Of a stretch of DNA of 50,274 nt, positions 42,206 to 50,203 are shown piece after piece; positions within the stretch are counted from its first letter, which is position 1, and the number at the start of each line of letters is the position of its first letter. Position numbers and translations under genes: made by a program. Source of the DNA: Bordetella parapertussis (GTDB lineage: Bacteria > Pseudomonadota > Gammaproteobacteria > Burkholderiales > SG8-41); NCBI GenBank assembly GCA_945901405.1, contig CAMDLH010000024.1, forward strand, positions 1 through 50,274, given 5' to 3'. Below the pieces are notes generated by a model. That model searched no databases, was not told where the DNA came from, and saw only the letters and a program-made list of their open reading frames with translations.

Positions 42206-42240
42206 GAACAAGCCGATCTATGGCAAGCAATTGCTTGTTC
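42206..42240. repeat. Nested inverted repeats between two Bug genes
   Basis: GAACAAGC at 42206-42213 pairs with GCTTGTTC at 42233-42240. The right arm overlaps the perfect 14-bp palindrome CAAGCAATTGCTTG at 42224-42237. The site lies in the 148-nt gap upstream of the Bug gene at 42326. It could be an operator for a regulator of that receptor; no T-run follows, so a terminator is less likely. Confidence 0.5.
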
Positions 42241-42325
42241 GTATAGTTACGACTTCCTGAAATTTGCACAATCGCCATAGGCGTGCCAAGCTAGCCAGAA
42301 TCTAGCGGCTCACACAGAGGGAACC

Positions 42326-43303
42326 ATGAACTCATCGTTCAAGTTCAGGCTCGTGGTGGTGGCAACGGCAATTTCGCTGCTCTCGCCACTGGCGTTGGCG
42401 CAGCCCGGACAGAAGTATCCCACCAAGCCCATCAGGTTAGTCACGGCATCCGCCGCCAGCCAGACCGACATCGTGGCGCGCGTGGTAGGTGCGAAGATGA
42501 GCGAGGGATTGGGGCAGCCGGTGGTGATCGAGAACCGCGCGGGCGCGGGTGGCGCGATAGGCGCTAACATCGTCGCCAAGGCCGCGCCGGATGGTTACAC
42601 CTTGTTGCTGCAATCGGGCCAATTTGCCATTCGCGCGGCGATACACGTAAACCTTCCGTACGATTCGATTAAAGACTTCTCCGGCGTCACGCAGATCGGA
42701 TTTTCCACGCAGGCGCTGGTGGTGGCGCCGTCCCTGGGGCCGAAGTCGGCCAAGGACTTCATCGCGTATGCCAAGGCGCGACCTGATCAAATGCTGTTCA
42801 GCACCTCAGGTGCTGGCACCGGCACGCACATGGACGCGGAGCGCTTCCGCTTTGCCGCCGGCATCAAGGCGAAGCACGTGGCGTTCAAGGCCACGTCGGA
42901 ATCGCTGATAGAGGTTGTGGCGGGGCGTACCCATTTCACCACCGCTCCACTCGGACCATCGTTGCCGTTGGTCAAGGACGGGAGATTGCTGGCGCTGGCC
43001 GTGATTTCGCCGCAGCGCTCGCCGCTGTTGCCGGACGTGCCGGCGATGGCGGAAGTGCTGCCGGGTTACCAGAAAGATGGCTCGTACGGCTTGATGGCGC
43101 CCGCCAGGACGCCGCGCCCGATACTGAATCAGCTCGCGAAAGAGGTCGCACGCGTTCTCGAATTACCTGACGTCAAGGAACATCTGCGAGTCATCGGCTT
43201 CATACCGGCGGCGAGTACGCCGGAGGAACTCGACAAGACACTGCGCGCGGACATCGAGACCTTTACCAAGGTGGCGAAGCTGGTGGGGTTGCGCGCGCAG
43301 TGA
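42326..43303 (+). CDS. Bug/TctC-family solute receptor
   Basis: This 325-residue periplasmic receptor starts at an ATG preceded by CAGAGGGAACC. The signal peptide ends LALAQ. Marks: YPTKPIRLVTASAASQTDIV, VVIENRAGAGGAIGAN, PDGYTLLLQSG, HVAFKATSESLIEVVAGRTH, RLLALAVISPQRS and LLPDVPAMAEVLPGYQ. The SASQTDIV segment lacks the usual double Gly. GTHMDAERF, PLGPSLPLVKDGRLLALAV and FIPAASTPEELDKTLR show it belongs to the same subfamily as the tandem pair at the left edge. It converges with the quinone oxidoreductase. The ligand is unknown. Confidence 0.93.
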   Translation: MNSSFKFRLVVVATAISLLSPLALAQPGQKYPTKPIRLVTASAASQTDIVARVVGAKMSEGLGQPVVIENRAGAGGAIGANIVAKAAPDGYTLLLQSGQFAIRAAIHVNLPYDSIKDFSGVTQIGFSTQALVVAPSLGPKSAKDFIAYAKARPDQMLFSTSGAGTGTHMDAERFRFAAGIKAKHVAFKATSESLIEVVAGRTHFTTAPLGPSLPLVKDGRLLALAVISPQRSPLLPDVPAMAEVLPGYQKDGSYGLMAPARTPRPILNQLAKEVARVLELPDVKEHLRVIGFIPAASTPEELDKTLRADIETFTKVAKLVGLRAQ

Positions 43304-43315
43304 GCGCCGTGGTTG

Positions 43316-44320
43316 TTATGGAGTAACGACCACTTTGCCAAACACCTTGCGATTCTCAATCAGCCGCAGTCCCTCGACCGCGCGCTCCAGCGGCAGCGTC
43401 TCATCAATCACCGGTTTCATCGTGCCTTGCTGGATCATGTCCATCAGCGCCTTGAGATTTTCGTCGTAAAAGCTGTTGGAGCCGATGATTTGCAGCTCGA
43501 AGCTCCACACGTAGCGCAGGTCTTCCTTCGGGTCGTAGCCCGCTGTCGCCCCGCAGACGAGGATTTTGCCGCCGCGTTTGACGCAGCGTAGCGTCGGCGT
43601 CCAGGTGTCGCCGCCGGTGAAGTTGATCACCACATCGACGCCGCCTTCGCTATTGCGGCGCTGCGGCTTGCCGAATTTTTCGATGGCCCACTTGGAGAAA
43701 TCGGTGGTCTTGTAATTGATGACGTGATCGGCGCCGAGGTCTTTCAGGCGCTGGATCTTGTCTTCGCTCGATGCGCAGGCGATGACTTCTGCGCCGAGTT
43801 GCTTGGCGAGCAGCACGCAGCCGGTACCCACGCCGCCGCTTGCACCCAGCACCAGAACCTTGTCGCCCTTTTTGATGGTGTTGTGCGTGACGATCATGCG
43901 ATGCGCGGTGCCATAGGCCACCGGCAGCGACGCGGCTTCGGCGTAGGTCACGCCATCGGGCATCTTGATCAACTGGTGTTGCGCGACCAGGCATTTTTCG
44001 GCGAGACCGCCGTGCAACATCTCCCCCATCAGGCCCTTTTGTTTGTTCACCGGGTTGACCAGCACGCGGTCGCCTTTTTTCCAGCCTGTAACACCAGCGC
44101 CGGCTTCAATGATTTCACCGGCGATATCCAGACCGATGATCATCGGAAACGGCACCTTGATGCCGGGCATGCCGCGCACGGTGAATACGTCGTGATAGTT
44201 GAACGAGGTCGCGCCCACGCGTATGACCACATGGCCTTCGCTCACGACCGGATCAGGAAAGTTTGTGTCCAACCGCAATTCGTCGAGACTGCCGTGCTTG
44301 TCCAATACCACTGCTTTCAT
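43316..44320 (-). CDS. Zinc-free quinone oxidoreductase-type MDR dehydrogenase
   Basis: This 334-residue medium-chain dehydrogenase has a GroES-like N-terminal half (VGATSFNYHDVFTVRGMPGI, LGLD-type strand in MIIGLDIAGEIIEAGAGVTGW). The nucleotide-binding Rossmann loop is VLGASGGVGTGCVLLAKQLG. RVLVNPVNKQKGLMGEMLHGG is an inserted loop in the position of the structural zinc loop, but the four cysteines are absent. GGAGA 7 nt before the ATG supports the start. It would reduce quinones or enoyl compounds with NAD(P)H. It lies 53 nt downstream of the minus-strand thiol dioxygenase end and may share its transcript. Confidence 0.9.
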   Translation of the reverse strand: MKAVVLDKHGSLDELRLDTNFPDPVVSEGHVVIRVGATSFNYHDVFTVRGMPGIKVPFPMIIGLDIAGEIIEAGAGVTGWKKGDRVLVNPVNKQKGLMGEMLHGGLAEKCLVAQHQLIKMPDGVTYAEAASLPVAYGTAHRMIVTHNTIKKGDKVLVLGASGGVGTGCVLLAKQLGAEVIACASSEDKIQRLKDLGADHVINYKTTDFSKWAIEKFGKPQRRNSEGGVDVVINFTGGDTWTPTLRCVKRGGKILVCGATAGYDPKEDLRYVWSFELQIIGSNSFYDENLKALMDMIQQGTMKPVIDETLPLERAVEGLRLIENRKVFGKVVVTP

Positions 44321-44372
44321 TGCCGGTCTCCGAAAGAAAGAAGGCGATTATCCAGCTTTTAGCGCACGCCGC

Positions 44373-44879
44373 TCAAGAATAAACGCGGTTGATGCCGCTG
44401 CTTACCTTGTCGGCGCCCACGCCGTAGATGTGTATGGAGATCGCCACTTCGCTGCCGCGATTGGCGATGCGGTGTATGCCGTCGCCTGCGGCGCTGGCGG
44501 TGATCGAACCCGCGCCGCGTGTCAGCGCGCGCCGCGACACGGGCGCACCGTTTGCCACTGGCGCGTCGTAAAACGTTTCCTCGATTTCGCCGCGAATCAC
44601 GCCTACCGCGCACCATGTGTGATGCCCATGCACCGGGCTCATCTGGCCGGGCGACCAGACGATAGACAATATTGAAAACCGCCCCTGCGCATCGGCGTGC
44701 AACATGTGGCGCGCATAGTTCTGGTGATTGGCAGTGCGCCGGTGGGGCGGCAGCCAGTCGGACTGCGTGACTGCCTCGCGCAGTATCGCCGCGATATTGA
44801 TCGGCGCGCGCGCGCTCGGCGCCAGCGTGGCGTTGCTCAGGCGCTCGATCAGATGTTGCAACGTGTACGTACTCATCAT
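44373..44879 (-). CDS. Cysteine dioxygenase-family thiol dioxygenase (second copy)
   Basis: This roughly 168-residue cupin of the type I cysteine dioxygenase family has the iron-site strand SPVHGHHTWCAVGVIRGEIE, the third His in GDGIHRIANRG and the conserved Tyr in AISIHIYGVGAD. It is diverged from the copy at 11649: HGHH replaces HDHT, and it is shorter. I took the ATG pair at 44879/44876; the frame is open to 44954 but no start signal supports that. Oxidation of a thiol acid to a sulfinate is the family reaction. It is divergent from the MFS and TauE/SafE cluster, which could remove the product or sulfite (inference). Confidence 0.85.
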   Translation of the reverse strand: MMSTYTLQHLIERLSNATLAPSARAPINIAAILREAVTQSDWLPPHRRTANHQNYARHMLHADAQGRFSILSIVWSPGQMSPVHGHHTWCAVGVIRGEIEETFYDAPVANGAPVSRRALTRGAGSITASAAGDGIHRIANRGSEVAISIHIYGVGADKVSSGINRVYS

Positions 44880-44997
44880 TGCGTTCGATTGTAACAAATC
44901 GGCGATTTTTCCCGATTCGACTGTATGGTGGTCTAAAACTTGCGGTGCACGCATGTGATGCCTTAAATTCTGTCGATATCCTGCATATGGTCTGCCT

Positions 44998-46212
44998 TTG
45001 AAACCCGCCCCAGTCTTGCCGGCGTGGTGGCTGGTGGTGTTGGTGGCTACGGCGTCGCAGATGGTAATTGCGATGTCGAATCACATTCTGCCGGTCATCG
45101 CGCCAAAACTTGCCGAGTCGCTCGCCGTCGACCCTTCGTGGATCGGGTATCAGGTGAGTCTTACCTTCGGCGCGGGCGCGGTTGCGGCGATCGCGGGTGG
45201 CGCCGCCGTGGCGCGCTGGGGTGCGGCGCGCACTTCGCAAATCTGCGTGGCGGCGTGCGCCCTTGGCGTGTTGATGTTTACGCTGCCGAGCATCGCGGCG
45301 GTGGCGGCGGGTTCGCTCTTGGTCGGTTCCGGTTTGGGCATGATCAATTCGACCGCGGCGGATCTCCTGGTGAAATACACGCCGCCGGCGCGGCGCAATC
45401 TGATGTTCTCGATCAAGCAGACCGGCGTGCCAGTGGGCGGCGTATTGGCGGCGCTGATGGCGCCGGCTTTGGCGGTGACGGTGGGCTGGCAGTGGGCGAT
45501 GGCGGTGGTGGCGGCGGCCTGCATGGCGGTTTTTGCGTTCATCGAAATGCATCGCGCCGCATGGGACGCCGACCGCGACAGGCATGTGCGCTCCGAAGCA
45601 GGCAGCTTCGGCGCGATTCCGTTTGTGCTGGCCAATGCCAGCCTGCGCTGGATCTGCATTACCTCGATGATTTTTTCCGGTGTGCAGCGTTGCGTGTTGT
45701 CGTTCACGGTGGTGTATCTCGTGGCCGAACATCGCTTCGGGCTGGTCGAAGCGGGCGTGATGCTGTCGGCGGTGCAGTTCGGCGGCGTGTTCGCGCGCAT
45801 CTTCTGGGGCTGGGTGGCGGATCGCACCGGCGGCATTCTCGTGCTGTCGGTGATTTGCATGATGACCGCGTTGGGCACCGCCGCGCTGATCATGTTCAAC
45901 CCCGAGTGGCCGCGCGCGTTGATGCTGGCGATGTTTTTTATCCTCGGCACGGCGGTGGTGGGATGGAACGGCGTGTCGCACGCCGAGGCCGCGCGCCTTA
46001 GTCCGCCGGGCATGGCTGCCGCGGTGGCGGGCGGTTCTTCGTCGTTCATATTCGCCGGCGTGTTGTTCGGGCCGTCGCTCTACGCGCTGGCCTACGGCGG
46101 AATCGGCAGTTATGCCGCGACATTCTGGTTCGTGGTGGGCGCGGCGCTGCTCGCGATGCTGTGTCTCGCGCTGGCATGGAACGCGTCGCGCGCGCAGGCC
46201 GGCCGTGCGTAA
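44998..46212 (+). CDS. MFS transporter, first of three tandem copies
   Basis: This 404-residue major facilitator protein has about 12 hydrophobic helices. The MFS-type segment after helix 2 is GGAAVARWGAARTSQIC. The helix 4-5 region reads YTPPARRNLMFSIKQTGVPVGG, and a late motif is GWNGVSHAEAARLSPPG. These last two blocks recur in the next two genes, so the three arose by tandem duplication. The start is a TTG at 44998 without a clear ribosome binding site; the next Met is within helix 1. The transported solute is unknown; location between the thiol dioxygenase and TauE/SafE genes suggests an organic acid. Confidence 0.88.
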   Translation: MKPAPVLPAWWLVVLVATASQMVIAMSNHILPVIAPKLAESLAVDPSWIGYQVSLTFGAGAVAAIAGGAAVARWGAARTSQICVAACALGVLMFTLPSIAAVAAGSLLVGSGLGMINSTAADLLVKYTPPARRNLMFSIKQTGVPVGGVLAALMAPALAVTVGWQWAMAVVAAACMAVFAFIEMHRAAWDADRDRHVRSEAGSFGAIPFVLANASLRWICITSMIFSGVQRCVLSFTVVYLVAEHRFGLVEAGVMLSAVQFGGVFARIFWGWVADRTGGILVLSVICMMTALGTAALIMFNPEWPRALMLAMFFILGTAVVGWNGVSHAEAARLSPPGMAAAVAGGSSSFIFAGVLFGPSLYALAYGGIGSYAATFWFVVGAALLAMLCLALAWNASRAQAGRA

Positions 46213-47401
46213 CCCGCGCCACATCGCCTGCGTGCTCGCGGGCGCGACCGCCTCGCAGATCGGGGCTGCGATGTGCATCGCGATTTTCCCCGTGATCGCG
46301 CCGCAGCTTGCGGCGCATTTGAATGTGGATGCCTCGCTGATCGGCTATCAAGTGAGCCTCTTGTTCGGTTCGGCGGTGGCGATGGGGCCGTTCGTCGCGA
46401 CCATAGTTTTGCGCTGGGGCGCGTGCCGTGCGATGCAGGGTTCGTGTTTGGCGGCGGCGCTGGCAATGGCGGTGTCGCTCACAGGCAGCCTGCTCGCGAT
46501 GATGTTCGCCAGCATGTTGATCGGCGTCAGCGCGGGGCTGGTCTCGGCGGGTTCCGCGCACGTGTGCACGCGTTTTGCGTCGATGCAGCATCGCAACATC
46601 GTGTTCTCGGTGAAGCAAACGGGGCTGCCGATCGCGTGGGCGCTGGTGGCGCTGTTTGCGCCGGCGGTGGCGCTGCGCTGGGGCTGGCAGGCGGCGATGA
46701 CGGTGTTGCTGATCGTAAATCTGTGCGTGATGTTTGCGCTGCAAGGCGTGCGCGCGTCGTGGGACGACGACCGCACCGGGGACGCGACCGTGCGCGTGCC
46801 CATGCTCGAAGGCTGGAACTTGTTGTGGCGCGACCGGCGGCTGCGTTATCTGTCGGCATCGTCGTTTTGTTTCTCGGTGGTGCAGTCGTGCCTGGGCGCG
46901 TTCACGGTGGTGATGCTGGTGCAGGAGCTGGAGTTTGAATTGATAGCGGCCGGCATCGTGCTCACCGTGGCGCAGATCGCGGGCGTAAGCGGGCGGCTGG
47001 CGCTCGGCTGGTATGCGGATGTCACTGGCCGCGGCATTGCCGCGCTGGGGCTGGCGGGTTTGATCGCGGCGGTGTGTTGTGTCGCGGCGGCGTTTTTGAG
47101 CAGCACGTGGCCGGTGTGGCTGATCGGCGTGTTGTATGCGATTTTCGGCGCGGCGATCTACAGTTGGAACGGCGTGTTCCACGCGCAGCTTTCGCGGCTG
47201 AGTCCGCCGGGCAAGATCAGCATCGCCATCGGCGGCATCATGATCTGGATTTACGGCGGCGTGCTGGTGGGGCCGGCGGCGTTCGCGACGATTTATCGCG
47301 CGCTCGGTAACTACACAACCGTGTTTGGTTTGCTAGCGGTGGTGGCGTTGGCGGGTTGGGCGTTCACGCGGCCCGCGAGCGCAATTGACCAAAAATCGTA
47401 A
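46205..47401 (+). CDS. MFS transporter, second of three tandem copies
   Basis: This 398-residue inner-membrane transporter has about 12 helices. GTG at 46205 lies 8 nt before the end of the previous gene and gives a start (VRNPRHIACVLAGATASQIG) matching the paralogue downstream. Shared blocks are SLIGYQVSLLFGSAVAMGPF, MQHRNIVFSVKQTGLPIAWA and SWNGVFHAQLSRLSPPGKIS. The overlap implies coupling with the first copy. A conserved hairpin repeat follows its stop codon. Substrate unknown. Confidence 0.9.
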   Translation: MRNPRHIACVLAGATASQIGAAMCIAIFPVIAPQLAAHLNVDASLIGYQVSLLFGSAVAMGPFVATIVLRWGACRAMQGSCLAAALAMAVSLTGSLLAMMFASMLIGVSAGLVSAGSAHVCTRFASMQHRNIVFSVKQTGLPIAWALVALFAPAVALRWGWQAAMTVLLIVNLCVMFALQGVRASWDDDRTGDATVRVPMLEGWNLLWRDRRLRYLSASSFCFSVVQSCLGAFTVVMLVQELEFELIAAGIVLTVAQIAGVSGRLALGWYADVTGRGIAALGLAGLIAAVCCVAAAFLSSTWPVWLIGVLYAIFGAAIYSWNGVFHAQLSRLSPPGKISIAIGGIMIWIYGGVLVGPAAFATIYRALGNYTTVFGLLAVVALAGWAFTRPASAIDQKS

Positions 47402-47436
47402 GTAGGGCGGAAAAGCGCAGCGCTTTTTCGCCCTAC
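47402..47436. repeat. Conserved 16-bp-stem hairpin repeat (GTAGGGCGG type)
   Basis: GTAGGGCGGAAAAGCG pairs with CGCTTTTTCGCCCTAC across a CAG loop, giving a 16-bp stem with one G-T wobble. It begins at the stop of the second MFS gene. Sequences of the form GTAGGGCGGA...GCGCAGCG...CCGCCCTAC are widespread intergenic repeats in proteobacteria; their function is not settled. Here it could end or protect the mRNA between the MFS copies. Confidence 0.8.
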
Positions 47437-47464
47437 GGAAAATATACGGAGAAGGTTATAATAT

Positions 47465-47486
47465 GCTTAATTATCAAATACTTAGG
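47465..47486 (+). repeat. AT-rich junction element, degenerate copy I
   Basis: GCTTAATTATCAAATACTTA plus GG keeps the right half of the core exactly (CAAATACTTA) but has lost much of the A-run. It lies in the gap before the third MFS gene. About 15 of 22 positions match the copy at 29361, so it is a tentative member. Confidence 0.35.
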
Positions 47487-47497
47487 AATGACTCTCC

Positions 47498-48709
47498 GTG
47501 GCGCGTGTAGCACCGGTGGTAAACGTCGCCGACGTCGTCGCGCTCACCACCTTCGCGCAGATCGGCACGGTGATGGGCATCGGCGTGTTCCCGGTGATCG
47601 CGCCCAAGCTTGCCGTCGAGATGGGTGTGGATGCGTCGCTGATCGGCATTCAAATCAGCATCATCTACGGCGCGGCGATGTTGAGTTCGCCATTCTTGAG
47701 CTGGATGGTGACGCGCTGGGGCGCGTGCCGCGCGATACAGGCGGGGCTTATCGGCAGCATCTGCGCGCTGGCGCTGGCCTTGCTGTCGAACGTGATTGCG
47801 CTGGCCGCGGCGTCGGTGCTGCTGGGGCTTGCGATGAGCATGATGACGCCCGCGGGCGCGCACATTCTGTTTCGCTTCAGTCCGCCGCAACATCGCAACC
47901 TCGTGTTTTCGATCAAGCAGACTTGCGTGCCGGCGGGCTGGATGTTGATGGCGCTGATCGCGCCGCCGGTTACGCTGGCGTTCGGCTGGCAGGCCGCGCT
48001 GGTGATCGTGATGGTATTCGCCGGCGTGATGGCGCTGTGGTTGCAGCGCGTGCGCGCGCAGTGGGACGATGACCGTAAACCAGACGCGGGTGTCGCGCGC
48101 CAGGCGATGGAGGGCATGAGTCTGTTGTGGCATTACCCGGTGCTGCGCTGGCTGTCGGTGGCGTCGCTGTTCTTGTCGGGCGTGCAACTGTGTTTGAGCT
48201 CGTTCACGGTGACCATGCTGGTGCACGAGGGCGGCTACTCGCTGGTGGCCGCCGGCGTGATGCTGTCGGTGACGCAGGGCGCGGGCGTGACGGCGCGCGT
48301 GTTGTGGGGCTGGCTTGCGGACCGCAGCGGCGATTGTCTTGCGCTGTTCACGCGGCTCTCCGCGGTGAGCGTTGTGTGTTGTCTTGCCATGTCGCAACTG
48401 ACGCCACAGTGGCCGCAACTGGCGGTGGCATTGCTGTTCGTGGTGTTCGGCGCCACGGCCATCGGCTGGAACGGTTTGTTCTTAGCCGAGGTGGCGCGGC
48501 GCGCGCCGCCGGGCAAGGTGGGCATCGCCACCAGCGGCGCGATGGTGTGGAACTTCGCCGGCATCCTGATCGGCCCGGCGTTGTTTGCGCTGATCGTGCG
48601 AGCGAACGGCAGCTATGCGTTTACCTATGGATTGCTCACGTTGTTCGCGCTCGCCGGTTTCGCGTTGTTGTTGCTGACGGCGGTACATGCCCGCCGCGAG
48701 GCGCGCTGA
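47498..48709 (+). CDS. MFS transporter, third of three tandem copies
   Basis: This 403-residue inner-membrane transporter has about 12 helices. It shares TFAQIGTVMGIGVFPVIAPK, the SWMVTRWGACRAIQ loop, PPQHRNLVFSIKQTCVPAGW and GWNGLFLAEVARRAPPGK with the two preceding genes. GTG at 47498 is used, with AGGA about 11 nt upstream. A 96-nt gap with the hairpin and element copy I separates it from the second copy. It nearly abuts the first TauE/SafE gene (1 nt), so this MFS and the two exporters form one operon. Substrate unknown. Confidence 0.9.
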   Translation: MARVAPVVNVADVVALTTFAQIGTVMGIGVFPVIAPKLAVEMGVDASLIGIQISIIYGAAMLSSPFLSWMVTRWGACRAIQAGLIGSICALALALLSNVIALAAASVLLGLAMSMMTPAGAHILFRFSPPQHRNLVFSIKQTCVPAGWMLMALIAPPVTLAFGWQAALVIVMVFAGVMALWLQRVRAQWDDDRKPDAGVARQAMEGMSLLWHYPVLRWLSVASLFLSGVQLCLSSFTVTMLVHEGGYSLVAAGVMLSVTQGAGVTARVLWGWLADRSGDCLALFTRLSAVSVVCCLAMSQLTPQWPQLAVALLFVVFGATAIGWNGLFLAEVARRAPPGKVGIATSGAMVWNFAGILIGPALFALIVRANGSYAFTYGLLTLFALAGFALLLLTAVHARREAR

Positions 48710-48710
48710 G

Positions 48711-49457
48711 ATGGATCATTTCGGCGTCGTCGAGTGGGTGGTGTTCGTGTTTGCGGTGACGCTTGCGTTCGCGGTGCGCGGCGGCGCCGGGTTCGGCGGC
48801 GGCGTGGTGATAGTGCCCTTGCTGGCACTCATCGCGCCCTTGCAGACAGTAGTGCCGGCAACCTCCGCGCTCAACACGCTGTCGGGCATCACGGAAGGTT
48901 TGCGAACCTGGCGCCGCGTCGAGTGGCGCGAAATGGCGCGCATCATGCCGTTCGCGATCATCGGTGTGATTGCCGGCGTGTGGCTGCTCACGCGCATCGA
49001 TCCCAAGCCGCTAAGCCGCTTTCTCGGTGTGTTCATCATGCTCTACGCTGCGTACATGTTGAAATCAAAAGGCGTGATGCCGCAAATTCCCAAGCGCTTC
49101 CTGACGCCGCTGGCGGCGGTGTTGAGCTTCTCCGCCGGCGTGATGGGCTCGCTGTTCGGCGGCGCGGCGGGGCCGTTGTATGCCATGTATCTCTCGGCGC
49201 TGAACATCGCGCGCGACCGCTTTCGGGCGACCATGACCATGCTGATGCTCACCCTGGGCGGCGCGCGCATCATCGGCTTTTTCCTGGCCGGCATGTATAC
49301 CAAGACGGTGCTGCTGTTGCTGCTCGCGGGCATCCCGCTGATGCTGCTGGGCGGTTATCTGGGCGCGCGCCTCGTTCAGCGCTTCGATCAGCAGCGCTTT
49401 AACACGCTGGTGGGTTGCATTCTGCTGGCGAGCGGCGCGCTGCTGGTGTTCAAATAA
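48711..49457 (+). CDS. TauE/SafE-family sulfite/organic anion exporter, first copy
   Basis: This 248-residue membrane protein has seven to eight hydrophobic helices. Two TauE/SafE-type repeats are seen: FAVRGGAGFGGGVVIVPLLALI near the N-terminus and AGVMGSLFGGAAGPLYAMYLS in the second half. Family members export sulfite, sulfoacetate or taurine-derived anions. ATG at 48711 follows the MFS stop directly, with GAGG about 10 nt upstream. Its TAA overlaps the ATG of the second copy by one base (TAATG). Confidence 0.9.
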   Translation: MDHFGVVEWVVFVFAVTLAFAVRGGAGFGGGVVIVPLLALIAPLQTVVPATSALNTLSGITEGLRTWRRVEWREMARIMPFAIIGVIAGVWLLTRIDPKPLSRFLGVFIMLYAAYMLKSKGVMPQIPKRFLTPLAAVLSFSAGVMGSLFGGAAGPLYAMYLSALNIARDRFRATMTMLMLTLGGARIIGFFLAGMYTKTVLLLLLAGIPLMLLGGYLGARLVQRFDQQRFNTLVGCILLASGALLVFK

Positions 49458-50203
49458 TGTTCGACACGTTCACCATCACGCAAGTGGCGTGGTCGGCGTT
49501 CGTAATTTTTTTCGCCTACATCGTGCGCGGCATGTCGGGCTTCGGCGCGGGGCTGGTGGCGACCCCGCTGCTGGTGTTCGTGCTGCCGATAACAGTGGTG
49601 GTGCCGGTGACGGCGCTGGTGGTGTTCGTGTTGTTCGTGATACTCACCATACGCGACCGCCACGAGGTCAACTGGCCGGAATTCAAGCGCCTGGTGACGC
49701 CGACCTTGATTGGCGTGGTGGCGGGCATCTACCTGCTATCGGCGCTCGACAATCGCAACCTGATGAAGGGGCTGGGCTGGTTTCTGATTGCGTATTCGAC
49801 GTACATGATCCTGGTGCATTGGGTGGGCATGGCGCAGATCAAGGTATCCGCGCGCTGGGCGTTTCCGCTGGCGTTCACGGGCGCCGCGGTGGATACGCTG
49901 TTCGGCGGGGGCGGCGGCACGCTGGTGGTGATCTACATGCACGGGCGCGGCGTCGGCAAAGAGGAGTTTCGCGCCACGCTTGCCGTGCTGTGGTTCGTCG
50001 AAATGATCGCGCGAATTTTTGGTTACGGCTTCGGCGGCTATTACAACGCCGGCACGTTGACGCTGGTGGCGCTGATGCTGCCGTTCATGATGGCCGGCAC
50101 CTGGGCCGGCGAACACATCAACAAGAAAATCAGCCAGGAGACGTTTTCGAAGGTGCTGGCGGTGATGCTGGCGTTGAGCGGCGTCAGCCTGTTGCTGAAA
50201 TAG
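49457..50203 (+). CDS. TauE/SafE-family sulfite/organic anion exporter, second copy
   Basis: This 248-residue membrane protein is the same length as its upstream neighbour. The paired repeats read AYIVRGMSGFGAGLVATPLLVF and GAAVDTLFGGGGGTLVVIYMHG. Helices cover most of the chain. ATG at 49457 shares its A with the preceding stop, giving translational coupling and probably equal amounts of both proteins, which might form a heteromer (inference). It ends one base before the stop of a minus-strand gene that leaves the window. Confidence 0.9.
   Translation: MFDTFTITQVAWSAFVIFFAYIVRGMSGFGAGLVATPLLVFVLPITVVVPVTALVVFVLFVILTIRDRHEVNWPEFKRLVTPTLIGVVAGIYLLSALDNRNLMKGLGWFLIAYSTYMILVHWVGMAQIKVSARWAFPLAFTGAAVDTLFGGGGGTLVVIYMHGRGVGKEEFRATLAVLWFVEMIARIFGYGFGGYYNAGTLTLVALMLPFMMAGTWAGEHINKKISQETFSKVLAVMLALSGVSLLLK

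Noticed and set aside
44359..47182. Long minus-strand open frames opposite the MFS genes
   Set aside because: They are Arg/His-rich shadows of GC-rich transmembrane codons; the plus-strand frames have clear MFS motifs.
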